A stretch of DNA of 64,000 bases from Acetobacter senegalensis (lineage in GTDB: Bacteria > Pseudomonadota > Alphaproteobacteria > Acetobacterales > Acetobacteraceae): NCBI RefSeq assembly GCF_001580995.1, contig NZ_LHZU01000138.1, forward strand, positions 29,446 to 93,445, in the 5' to 3' direction. The notes beneath the pieces were generated by a model, which saw nothing but the letters and a program-made list of their open reading frames with translations, ran no database searches and was not told the origin of the DNA. The number at the start of each line of letters is the position of its first letter. Positions within the stretch are counted from its first letter, which is position 1. This document shows, piece by piece, positions 18,054-26,519 of this stretch. The translations under genes and the position numbers were made by a program.

Positions 18054-18906
18054 TAATAATTTTACCTCCATTTACATGCAGGGTCTGCCCAGTCATGAAG
18101 CTGGAATCTTCTGAGGCAAGATAGACATATGCTGGCCCCAATTCGGCCGGTTCACCACAACGGCCCATTGGCGTGTCTGAACCCAGTTCTGCTACCGCCT
18201 GCGGATCAACAGGGCCCCAGCTCGCGGGTTGCAAAGGCGTCCACACGGGGCCAGGCGCTACAGCGTTAACACGGATACCCTTATCGGCCAGTTGCAATGC
18301 GAGTGCCCGTGTAAAGCCCATTTCGGCGGCTTTGGTCGTCGTGTATGCCACCAGAGATTTGTTGCCGGAAAATGCGTTTATGGAAGAAGTTGAAATGATC
18401 GTGGCTCCCTTTTTTAAATGGGGGAGAGCCGCTCGTGTTATGTAGAAGTAACCATTGATATTTACGTCCATGTGATGCTGCCAGACCTCATCAGTAATAT
18501 CCGTGAGGTCCTCACTGACATATTGGATGCCCGCATTATTGACCACGATATCAAGGCCGCCCAATGCTTCGACAGTCTGCTTCACAGCTTCGTTGCAAAA
18601 TGTGCTGGATGCGACATCACCCGGAATCGCAATAGCCTTGCGTCCTTCATTTTTGATCAGACGAACGGTTTCCTGTGCGTCCTCATGTTCTTCAAGATAG
18701 ATAATGGCTACGTCAGCGCCCTCGCGAGCGAAGTGCAAGGCAGCAGAACGCCCGATGCCACTGTCTCCGCCGGTTATCAGCGCTTTCCTGTTGGTGAGTT
18801 TGCCGCTGCCACGGTAATCGGGCCTGATGTGGACGGCTAGTGGCTTCATGACTTTCTCAATGCCAGGCTGGTGAGATTGGCTTTGGGGAGAGATTGTAAG
18901 CGGCAT
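18046..18906 (-). CDS. SDR-family oxidoreductase (YghA/glucose-dehydrogenase-like)
   Basis: A classical short-chain dehydrogenase of 286 residues with an extended N-terminus. The start MPLTIS has AGGAAG four bases upstream, and the tail RPDYRGSGKLTNRKAL aligns with the YghA type, unlike a start 19 codons earlier. The cofactor motif is ITGGDSGIGRSAA, with NNAGIQ, a catalytic Ser in STSSINAF and YTTTK as the Tyr-Lys pair. NADP(H)-dependent oxidation or reduction of a sugar or alcohol is likely. It is translationally coupled to the isomerase gene that follows. Confidence 0.85.
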   Translation of the reverse strand: MPLTISPQSQSHQPGIEKVMKPLAVHIRPDYRGSGKLTNRKALITGGDSGIGRSAALHFAREGADVAIIYLEEHEDAQETVRLIKNEGRKAIAIPGDVASSTFCNEAVKQTVEALGGLDIVVNNAGIQYVSEDLTDITDEVWQHHMDVNINGYFYITRAALPHLKKGATIISTSSINAFSGNKSLVAYTTTKAAEMGFTRALALQLADKGIRVNAVAPGPVWTPLQPASWGPVDPQAVAELGSDTPMGRCGEPAELGPAYVYLASEDSSFMTGQTLHVNGGKIING

Positions 18907-19434
18907 AAGGCTTCCTATCGTTGTTAAATTAACGTCCTCTCCAATTAACAAATGTCTTTGCATAGGGTTTCATAGAAAATAGTCCGTGCAAGGCATTGTA
19001 AAAAGAAATTTGTGATATATCCAAAAACGATATATCATTTATACAATTCTAATGTCTTTCTTTATCTGTAACGGAATGGTGTTCATAAGGTAATGGCCTC
19101 GTCTCAGAAGATATGACGGTTTGGTTCACGTGTTTAATGTAGTCTGATAACTGGGTTGAATGCGTAAGCTTGTATTAGCAGTTGCCGAACGACGAACTGG
19201 TATTTCGCTCGCTTAGCTTTTAGGAAACGGGATTTTTTATATTCTGGTTTGATCGTAACCGGCTTCTTAAGCCCAAGCATTGATCAATTTGGCAAAAAGA
19301 TAGTTTTTCTACCGAGGTAGATGGATTCAGTGACTCTTCGGCAGGATTATTCTCAATGGTAGTGTGGCTATCTTCCACGAGGCTAATTGGAGGTTTTACG
19401 AAATTCCTAGGTTATAGAAAGCAAAGAACACTAT
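18907..19434. other. Gene-free stretch with small palindrome
   Basis: No coding frame is credible here. Two copies of GATATATC (19014-19021 and 19029-19036) form a 9-bp inverted repeat, TGATATATC and GATATATCA, seven bases apart, upstream of the SDR gene. It could be a regulator site for the SDR-isomerase pair. The rest looks like decayed sequence between the SDR gene and the end of the MFS gene. Confidence 0.4.
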
Positions 19435-20904
19435 TTATTTTTTGTGTATTTTATAGAAATTTCCATGCCTTAAAGACTCTTCGATATATTCCAATGTCGT
19501 GCCGGCTGTTTCAGGAACATATTTCCAGATGAATAGGAATGCCGCGACGTTAACACCCCCGAATAGCCAGAAGGTTCCTGTCGTGCCTAATGCTTCAACC
19601 AGAGAAAGTGTAATCAGGGATACGATGGTATCGGAGAACCAGACTGTGGCACTTGCTAGCCCCATTGCTTTGCTGCGTATAATAAGAGGGAACACTTCAG
19701 ACGCAACCAGCCACACCGCAACGGACAGTGAGCCAAAATTAAAGAAAATATATCCCAACAAAGAAATTATCATCAGAGCCAGACGTGCACCGGAGAGTGG
19801 TGCGGAACTGATGAAAATGGCACCCAGCACAAAGAGGGAGAGCGCAGCCAGCGGAAGCATGGCCAGCATCATGCGGCGTCTTCCCACTCTATCAATCAGG
19901 GCGATCCCCAAGGCTGTTGTGATAGTGGAGGCCACGCCAACAGAAACAGATGTCAGTAATGCCGCGGAATGTCCCAAGCCAGCTTGTGACAGAATAATAG
20001 GAGCATAATAGACAATCACGTTGGGGCCTGACAGTTGGGAAAAGGCGGCTATTCCTAAAGCGGCAATAAGTGCTGGTCTTACCCATTTCTGCTTCAGGAT
20101 TTTCCAATCGCCTTCGTTGTGCTCACCTGTTCTGACAACAAGTGCTTCATCAAGCTCATTGCGTACCACGTCCTTATGGCCACGGAGCCGATAAAGAACG
20201 GAGACGGCATGTTGCTCCTGCGCGTTATGCAACAACCAGCGCGGGCTTTCGGGCAAGAACAGCATGCCAAAAGCAAGGAGCAATGCCGGCAGGGCTCCAA
20301 GCATGAACATGGCCCGCCATGATTCAGCACTGCCTGCAAGTTCGTAACCGACAAAAAACGCCAGAAGCAGCCCTAAGGAGAATACAAGCTGGAAGAGCGA
20401 TACCAGACTGCCCCGACGAGACGCAGGGGCCAATTCCGCCACATAGACTGGCACGATCTGCGTAGTAGCCCCAATAGCAATGCCCAGACCAAGCCGGGCG
20501 CAGATCAGCACTGCCACATTGGGGGCCAGTCCACATCCGATTGATGCCGCGATGAAGACCACCGCTGCAGCCATAATGGCAGGGCGCCTGCCCCAGCGGT
20601 CAGAAATCGGACTGCTGAACACTGCGCCGAAAATCGCACCGATGTTTAATGAAGCAGCAACCCATTCCTGCCCCATTGTGGAAAGAGAGAACGTCTGCGT
20701 CACAAAAATCAATGCGGACGCTATGATGCCGGTATCATAGCCAAAAAGAAGCCCACCAACCGCAGCGACAGCAGCAGCGATGGAGACATACCGACGCGCA
20801 GATTTGCGTTGATCCTCTTCATGGGCCTGAGCATGAAAGGCAGATATGGCACGCTTATGCATTAAGGACGTGGATGTGTTGTGGGTGCCCGGCGCGGCAG
20901 TCAT
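19435..20904 (-). CDS. Sugar-porter-type MFS transporter
   Basis: A 489-residue major-facilitator protein of the sugar porter family with about 12 membrane helices. Diagnostic pieces are GGLLFGYDTGIIASAL, DRWGRRPA between helices 2 and 3, the PESPRWLL motif before the central loop, DRVGRRRMM and VPETAGTTLEYIEE near the C-terminus. ATG is preceded by GGAGG at about seven bases. It lies downstream of the AroE-like gene on the same strand (43-base gap). It probably imports a hexose, polyol or quinate/shikimate-type compound by proton symport; the family does not tell which. A broken relative lies at 23.2 kb. Confidence 0.9.
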   Translation of the reverse strand: MTAAPGTHNTSTSLMHKRAISAFHAQAHEEDQRKSARRYVSIAAAVAAVGGLLFGYDTGIIASALIFVTQTFSLSTMGQEWVAASLNIGAIFGAVFSSPISDRWGRRPAIMAAAVVFIAASIGCGLAPNVAVLICARLGLGIAIGATTQIVPVYVAELAPASRRGSLVSLFQLVFSLGLLLAFFVGYELAGSAESWRAMFMLGALPALLLAFGMLFLPESPRWLLHNAQEQHAVSVLYRLRGHKDVVRNELDEALVVRTGEHNEGDWKILKQKWVRPALIAALGIAAFSQLSGPNVIVYYAPIILSQAGLGHSAALLTSVSVGVASTITTALGIALIDRVGRRRMMLAMLPLAALSLFVLGAIFISSAPLSGARLALMIISLLGYIFFNFGSLSVAVWLVASEVFPLIIRSKAMGLASATVWFSDTIVSLITLSLVEALGTTGTFWLFGGVNVAAFLFIWKYVPETAGTTLEYIEESLRHGNFYKIHKK

Positions 20905-20947
20905 AACGGCGCCTCCATTTTCTGTGATCAGGTGCAGTGCCCGGACA

Positions 20948-21808
20948 TCATTCCGCGTCAGATGTGTTGAATATGTTGCTCAACGTACGCTGCATAACGG
21001 TCGCATCAAGCGTCTTGCCCAGCCAGAGTTCCACCCCGATCACGCCCTGATTGACGAGCATTCCAAGTCCGTCAAGCGGCGTGCAGCCCCGCTTCTTTGC
21101 TTCACGTAGGAAGCGTGTCATCGGTGGGTTGGGGATAACATCCGCAACCACCTGGCCTTTTTTAAAAGTATCGACATCTACTGCCGCCATGGCGTCTGCG
21201 TTACCAAAGCCAACCGAGGTCGCATTGATCACGATATCCGTATCAGCCGGGATGCGCGCTTCGCCTTCCCATAGGTGTGCAGTCGCATTGCATTTGGTGT
21301 TATCACGCACGAGATCAGCAATGGTGTCAGCGTGCGCCTTTTTCATATTGACCACGGTTATATGGGCTGCGCCTGCCAGACCAAGCTCAACGGCAATTGC
21401 CCGCGCGGCTCCTCCGGCACCAAGAAGAAAAACCTTCTTATCTGTAGGATCGATGACGGTCCTGAGCGAGGCAAGAAAGCCCTTGCCATCGGTGTTGTCG
21501 CCTATCAGTTTGCCATTACGAATGCTGACGCAGTTGACGGCACCGATAATTCGGGCAGCTTCGGCCATGTCATCAAGATACTCGATAACAGCAACTTTGT
21601 GCGGCAGGGAGCAATTAAAGCCAGCCCATTCCATGGCCAGAGCCCCGCGTACTGCCTCGCCTAGGTGCGCAGGTTTCACGTCACAGTTGATATAACGCGC
21701 GTCCAGTCCTGCGTGCTGAAACCCGGCTTCTATCATCGCGACGGTAGGGTTGTCTGCGCATGGCGTCGAGAAAGAACCCGTGAGAATGCTACGGAAAGTG
21801 CGGTGCAT
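20948..21808 (-). CDS. Shikimate/quinate dehydrogenase-like protein (AroE family)
   Basis: A 286-residue NAD(P)-dependent dehydrogenase of the AroE/YdiB family. The start MHRTFRS has AAAGGAA upstream; an earlier start 14 codons away does not. The substrate site shows NCSLPHK (catalytic Lys) and DNTDGKGF (catalytic Asp). The cofactor site is LLGAGGAARAIA, and ATSVGF and GLGMLVNQGVIG are also conserved. Because it sits in a LacI-controlled transport cluster, a catabolic quinate/shikimate or related cyclitol role is more likely than housekeeping shikimate synthesis. That is inference; the sequence alone does not separate the two. Confidence 0.8.
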   Translation of the reverse strand: MHRTFRSILTGSFSTPCADNPTVAMIEAGFQHAGLDARYINCDVKPAHLGEAVRGALAMEWAGFNCSLPHKVAVIEYLDDMAEAARIIGAVNCVSIRNGKLIGDNTDGKGFLASLRTVIDPTDKKVFLLGAGGAARAIAVELGLAGAAHITVVNMKKAHADTIADLVRDNTKCNATAHLWEGEARIPADTDIVINATSVGFGNADAMAAVDVDTFKKGQVVADVIPNPPMTRFLREAKKRGCTPLDGLGMLVNQGVIGVELWLGKTLDATVMQRTLSNIFNTSDAE

Positions 21809-21899
21809 CGTGTTGCATTCCTTTTTAGTGGCTATGGAGCTTGTATGCATAGCTATGCAATGAAGACCATTTTTGCCTGGGAGTGCAACCCCTAATCCC

Positions 21900-22910
21900 T
21901 TATTTGCCTGTGCGCGTGCTGCCGCGTTCGATCAACTGCGCGTTAATGGTGCGGGTTTGGGAATACGGATGATCGACCGTCTGAAGCGCCTCATTCAGCA
22001 TATCCATAGCGACTGTCACCATCTGATCCGTCCGTTGGTCAAAAGAGGTCAGATCATAGCCATGCCATGCTGCCTGGGGGATGTTGTCGTAACCCAAAAC
22101 GATCACATCATCAGGGCAACGCAGATCTGCGCACTCACGCAGGGCATCCAGCACACCACAGGCCATCATATCGTTACTGGAAAAAATACCATCGGGACGT
22201 AAGCCTCGCTGCAAGAGGCGGCGAATAGCCTTATAGCCGCTCTGATAGGTATCATCGCCACGAAGCCGGACCAGTTTTCCGAAACAGTCAGATGTCTCTT
22301 TCAGGGTATCGCAAAATCCTTCTCCTCGTGCGCGGGAGGCCGCATTTTTTGCGGGGCCTGCCAGCCATACAGGATGTGTTACGCCATGTTTGATGAAAAT
22401 TTGTGCTGCGATCTGGCCTGCCCCGTAATTGTTGGATACGACCGTGGATATCCACGGCCCCACAAAAGATGAATTAAAACAGATCACGGGGGTATGAAGT
22501 TCGGACAGTGCCTGAACGACGGATTGCGAGCCCACGGCCAATGAGGTTACCACTGCATCAATTCTGTAGCTGGCTAACTGGTCAAGCGCTGTATCCAAAG
22601 TCAGCGCGTCGTCAACCTGAACCAGCAGAACCTGCAGTCCTGCCTGGCGAAGGGCTATTGCCAGCCGTTCGAGTGCGGAAGCATAAAACGGATTATCTAG
22701 CCCTCCGATAACCACACCAACCATATGAGATCGTCCGGAAAGCATGATGCTTGGTATCCGGTTGGGGCGATATCCGAGCGTGGCAGCCGCAGCCAGTACC
22801 CTTTCTTTCGTCTCGGCGGAAATGCTCGCATTTGAAGAAAAGGCACGGGAGACAGCCGACTGGGACACACCGGCCAGCTTTGCAACATCTATCGACGTAA
22901 CGGAGCGAAT
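21900..22910 (-). CDS. LacI-family transcriptional regulator, non-canonical start
   Basis: DNA-binding repressor of about 336 residues. The frame contains the whole helix-turn-helix, RSVTSIDVAKLAGVSQSAVS, followed by RVLAAAATLGYRPN and a periplasmic-binding-protein-like effector domain. Any ATG, GTG or TTG start available lies inside the HTH (GTG at 22868) and would destroy it. Upstream the frame is open to a TAG, with AAGGGAG placed six to nine bases before ATC (22913) and ATT (22910). So translation may start at ATT or ATC, as in infC. A sequence error is the alternative. It probably controls the cluster downstream and itself. Confidence 0.75.
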   Translation of the reverse strand: MRSVTSIDVAKLAGVSQSAVSRAFSSNASISAETKERVLAAAATLGYRPNRIPSIMLSGRSHMVGVVIGGLDNPFYASALERLAIALRQAGLQVLLVQVDDALTLDTALDQLASYRIDAVVTSLAVGSQSVVQALSELHTPVICFNSSFVGPWISTVVSNNYGAGQIAAQIFIKHGVTHPVWLAGPAKNAASRARGEGFCDTLKETSDCFGKLVRLRGDDTYQSGYKAIRRLLQRGLRPDGIFSSNDMMACGVLDALRECADLRCPDDVIVLGYDNIPQAAWHGYDLTSFDQRTDQMVTVAMDMLNEALQTVDHPYSQTRTINAQLIERGSTRTGK

Positions 22911-22960
22911 GATTCTGGTCTCCCTTGGTTCATGTGAAGTTGCTGTAGAGACTGACCGAA

Positions 22961-23001
22961 GGCAGCTTATAGTTATCTACTACGGGTAAGTAATAGCTGC
23001 C
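22961..23001. promoter_or_regulatory. Inverted repeat upstream of the LacI-type gene
   Basis: GGCAGCT (22961-22967) and AGCTGCC (22995-23001) are exact reverse complements 27 bases apart, with partly matching flanks. Position just ahead of the regulator gene suggests autoregulation, but the spacing is larger than a typical LacI operator. Confidence 0.25.
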
Positions 23002-23062
23002 AACCTCTACATTTTTCTAGCAGTATGCTTCGCGTAATGGTCAAGCACGGTCGTTAAACCGA

Positions 23063-23460
23063 TCAGTTCCAGTGTGGCGAATGGAGTGCGCCAAACACGC
23101 ATGATAACATATCTGTGCTTGATGGTGGTGCTTGTGCCCATTTGTGAGATGTGAACGGAATGGCACTACCGAGTGCTGGCAGGCGATGTTTTTGTTGGGC
23201 GTGGTTCTGGCGCCGGAATATCGGAGGACATGGGGCGCGATGGGAAGAACTGAGGCTTGCTAGGAAATGTCCGGCCTTGATTGCCGCCTTGGGCATAGCT
23301 GCTCTCTCCCAGTCGTCAGCTCAGACGTGGAGGGTTCTACAAACCTCGTGGTTTTGCGTGCGTGTCTCTGCTTCCATGCTTCTTATGGTGAGCGGGGGGC
23401 GGAATAATCATGAAGCAGGCGGGTTTCTTTGATGTTGAAGAGCGTCTGACTGGCTAATAT
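23063..23460 (+). pseudogene. Gene debris: SDR, MFS and IS5 fragments
   Basis: Three unrelated scraps lie within 400 bases. Bases 23069-23095 are identical over 27 bases to the SDR gene at 30877-30903. From about 23170, frames read WQAMFLLGVVLAPE and then CPALIAALGIAALSQ, matching WRAMFMLGA and RPALIAALGIAAFSQ of the sugar porter, with a frameshift and deletion between. At 23410, MKQAGFFDVEERLTG is the start of an IS5-type transposase, ending at TAA after 15 codons. No intact gene remains between the LacI gene and the ferredoxin reductase gene. Confidence 0.65.
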
Positions 23461-23645
23461 CATCTACAATGCGCCGTTTCCTCTTCCTGAGCGGATCAGC
23501 GCTGCCGCATAGCAATCCAAGGCCCCCCACTTTGCCCCAATGTAGAGGGAAGGCCATAGTGCAAAAACCAATAACCAACGCAGCCTTGCATGAAATCAGG
23601 GTGATTATGCTTCAAGCAAGGTTTTTTCGATCTTTCCAGCTATAA

Positions 23646-23713
23646 AGAAAAATGGTCTTTCATTTTTTCTTATACCAGAACAGACCGTTTCATTTAGGAA
23701 AGTCTGTTCTGGT
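23646..23713 (-). terminator. Tandem hairpins after the ferredoxin reductase gene
   Basis: ACCAGAACAGAC (23674-23685) pairs perfectly with 23702-23713 around a 16-base loop. Next to it on the leftward strand, AAGAAAAAATG and CATTTTTCTT form a second stem followed by T-rich sequence. Together they form a plausible terminator for the leftward gene that ends at 23739. Confidence 0.55.
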
Positions 23714-23738
23714 AAGTAACAGGGGAGGTAAGTTTTAT

Positions 23739-24962
23739 TTAGTAATCGGTTAAGTCTGTTGTTGGATCTGCTAAAATATCTTGTGGTACTGCGCTGGCAT
23801 TGCTGACTAATCGCCGTAATTTGCGTAACTCGCGCGTGGCGTTAACAGCCGTTATCCCGCAGATAACTGAGTCATTAAGGTGGAAAATAACAAAAGCTCC
23901 ATCGTTCGGGTTACCGCGTACAACTTCGCTGGTTCCAAGCGGGTTACCTACAACTTGAATGTTAAAGGTGTACTGGTCTGTCCAATATGACCCTGGTGAT
24001 GAGTAATCATCAGGCACACCAAGAATCGCTTTGGCTACGTGCTCGCCATGGCTCGCTGCGTGCTGCCATGTTTCATCACGGCGTTGCGTGCCGTAATGTA
24101 CGTTGTGATGAAAGGCGACCTCTCCCGCAGCATAAATGTCTTTAATGCTGGTTCTGCCTTGTGCATCGACAGAAATGCCACCAGCTGCAGCCTCAATCCC
24201 AGCAAGGCTGCCAAGTTTGTGCTCAGGGCACACACCAATGCCAACAACAATCAAATCTGCAGCGAGGGTGCTCTTGTCAGAGAGGGTGAGAGAGTAGCCA
24301 GACTTGCCTTTTTCTACATCTATAATATGCGTTTGGCACCGAATATCTACACCGTGTTTCGTGTGTTCCGCCGCAAGAAAGCTGGCCAGTAACGGGCTGC
24401 CAGAGCGCGCCAGCGGCCTTTCCCCAGCCTCAATAACAGTAACATGAAAGCCTTGTGCCGTTGCCGCGGCAGCGACTTCAAGGCCAATAATGCCTGCACC
24501 CACAATAACCATGCTGGCCCCTTTGGGGAGGCTTTGCATGTCCTGTCTTAGTCTTTGCGCATCAAGGGACGTGCGCAAATAATGGATAAAGGGCGCACCG
24601 TAAGGAAAAAGAGGCAGTGTGCGGGGGCGTGAACCTGTGGCCAAAAGGAGCGTACTGTAAGGCAGTTTTGTACCATCAGAGAGCGTTACAAGGTGGGCTG
24701 CAGCATCAATAGCGGTCGCTTCGGCACCTAGCCTCAGGTCTATCTGGTTTGTCTTGTAAAAGGCTTCGTCACGGAGCAAGAAAGTGGCGGGCGGTGCGCT
24801 TGTATGCAGAGCATCTTTAGAGAGCGGTGGCCTGTCATAAGGCATTGTATTTTCACGGCTTAATAAGATAATCTGCCCGTCAAAACCATTTTCTCGCAGG
24901 GCTTGGGCAGCAGATACGCCAGCTATGCCAGCCCCTACAATGACAACCGTTTTTTCTTTCAC
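23739..24962 (-). CDS. Ferredoxin reductase (BphA4/rhodocoxin-reductase type)
   Basis: An FAD and NAD(P)H-binding reductase of 407 residues passing electrons to a ferredoxin. It has the FAD motif VVIVGAGIAGVSAAQAL, the active-site region YDRPPLSKDAL, the NAD motif MVIVGAGIIGLEVAAAA and the second FAD motif DIYAAGEVAFHHN, then a C-terminal Reductase_C domain. The GTG at 24962 has GAGAG six bases upstream; a TTG two codons earlier is less well placed. There is no ferredoxin gene next to it. The only small iron-sulfur protein in the window is the Rieske protein at 34.5 kb. The divergent fatty acid hydroxylase is the likely final acceptor, by inference. Confidence 0.88.
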   Translation of the reverse strand: MKEKTVVIVGAGIAGVSAAQALRENGFDGQIILLSRENTMPYDRPPLSKDALHTSAPPATFLLRDEAFYKTNQIDLRLGAEATAIDAAAHLVTLSDGTKLPYSTLLLATGSRPRTLPLFPYGAPFIHYLRTSLDAQRLRQDMQSLPKGASMVIVGAGIIGLEVAAAATAQGFHVTVIEAGERPLARSGSPLLASFLAAEHTKHGVDIRCQTHIIDVEKGKSGYSLTLSDKSTLAADLIVVGIGVCPEHKLGSLAGIEAAAGGISVDAQGRTSIKDIYAAGEVAFHHNVHYGTQRRDETWQHAASHGEHVAKAILGVPDDYSSPGSYWTDQYTFNIQVVGNPLGTSEVVRGNPNDGAFVIFHLNDSVICGITAVNATRELRKLRRLVSNASAVPQDILADPTTDLTDY

Positions 24963-25450
24963 TCTCAACTCTCACTTACTTGTTAATGCGCATACAAGCA
25001 AAAAATAATACTTTACCCCTATGTCAGATAAATTTTTCCATCACAAGAGAGGGAATATATTAAAAATTACGTTGTAATAAGAAAAAATCATGTTTGTTAT
25101 GCGACATGAATAACTTGGGAGTTGTTCCTGATTGACGAGTGGAATACACTATTTTAATCAGCGGGCAGGACGCACAGGAACTTCTTACGCAGCATCACTC
25201 GGCTCTCATATTAAAAATTATCAATATTGTGCTCTGTAAAGCATAAATATCTCTTCATCTTTCGTGCGCTAGAATTTTAAAAAGACTAAAAATTTCTAGT
25301 GCATATCACCATAAAAAGCGCTTAAAAGAGAATTGTTGCGTTTCAAGAACGGAAAAGCCAGCCAGAAACCCTTCGGGCTGCGTCGAATGACGTATGAAAC
25401 TCTGATGGAGAATGAGGTAAATTCAAACCAATGAATTTTTGGAGGTGGAG
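24963..25450. promoter_or_regulatory. Divergent intergenic region with imperfect palindrome
   Basis: This AT-rich 0.5 kb separates the leftward reductase gene from the rightward hydroxylase gene and must hold both promoters. At 25265-25302 a near-perfect palindrome is seen, TGCGCTAGAATTTT against TGCACTAGAAATTTT on the other strand, about 150 bases before the hydroxylase start. It may be an operator or a hairpin. Confidence 0.35.
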
Positions 25451-26446
25451 ATGAGCGGAACTCGCGTTGGAAACAGAGTGATCGGTTCGCAAGCTCCCGT
25501 CACGATTGGCTGGGATAATATACCAAAAGTGGAGGGGGGTAAGGTTAAGCAATTTGTCTTCACCTATTTTCAGCCGGCTATGCTCCTCGCCTTGATTGTT
25601 TTTTGGTATTACGCTCCCAATTCAATAGCGACGGCCACAACAGCCATCTGGATAGGCGTAGGCTTTCGGGTTCTCTTGATGGCGCTTGAGTGGGTAAATC
25701 CACGTTATGAAAGTTGGCGTTTGACCTGGAAAGAGCTGGTCACGGACCTTTTTTATGTCGGCGTCGGTTATACTTTTTTACGGATTGTAAATAGTTATAT
25801 TGGTAGTGATGCGGTGATTGATTTCATCCAGAGCTATTTTCATTTTGATAAAGTTATGTGGTTTCTTGTTCTTCCTCTTTTGGTTCAGGCGTTTATTATT
25901 TCATTTATTTTTGATTTTGGTCAGTACTGGATGCATCGCGGTATGCATACATGGTACCCGCTGTGGTTACCGCACTCGGTTCATCATTATGTTACCCAAT
26001 TAAATATTAATAAAGGTGCAGTGGGCAATCCAACTGAGTTGTTTCTTATCGGACTTGGTTTGGGTGGCTTTTTTGATTTTTTGCCACGAGCTGTTTTGTT
26101 GGCTGGAGCCATGTCTATGGCAATTGGCGAATATCAGCATATTAACGTAAGGTTTAACACGCCGCGTTGGTGGAGATATTTGTTTAATACTACGGAGCAT
26201 CATAGTTTGCATCATGCACAGGATTATGAAGCAACATGTAGCAACTATGCGAGCGTTTATATTTTCATAGATAGAATGTTCGGTACTTGCGTTGACGGTG
26301 AGGCTGAACTGCTTGGAACAGAAGGCGGGCGTCGTCTTACAATCAGTGAACAAATGACGTACCCGTTCACGAATGGTTGGCGCTACTACAAGAGGAAAGT
26401 CAAAAAAATGACCAAGCAATGGTTTGGAACAAAAGCGCGGCAATAA
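25451..26446 (+). CDS. Fatty acid hydroxylase / sterol desaturase family membrane enzyme
   Basis: A 331-residue integral membrane di-iron oxygenase. The eight-histidine signature is complete: HRGMH near residue 165, HSVHH about 15 residues later and HHSLHH near residue 250. Several membrane helices precede and separate these motifs. The ATG at 25451 follows GGAGG by five bases; an in-frame TTG four codons earlier is the less likely start. Family members hydroxylate lipids, sterols or carotenoids using O2 and electrons from a ferredoxin or cytochrome. The divergent ferredoxin reductase and the distant Rieske ferredoxin are candidate electron donors. Substrate unknown. Confidence 0.88.
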   Translation: MSGTRVGNRVIGSQAPVTIGWDNIPKVEGGKVKQFVFTYFQPAMLLALIVFWYYAPNSIATATTAIWIGVGFRVLLMALEWVNPRYESWRLTWKELVTDLFYVGVGYTFLRIVNSYIGSDAVIDFIQSYFHFDKVMWFLVLPLLVQAFIISFIFDFGQYWMHRGMHTWYPLWLPHSVHHYVTQLNINKGAVGNPTELFLIGLGLGGFFDFLPRAVLLAGAMSMAIGEYQHINVRFNTPRWWRYLFNTTEHHSLHHAQDYEATCSNYASVYIFIDRMFGTCVDGEAELLGTEGGRRLTISEQMTYPFTNGWRYYKRKVKKMTKQWFGTKARQ

Positions 26447-26519
26447 GCCCTAAATCATTGTTTCATTACTATTGAATGGGTTTGACCACTTAAAATGGTT
26501 AAAGAGAAGGGGCACAAAA

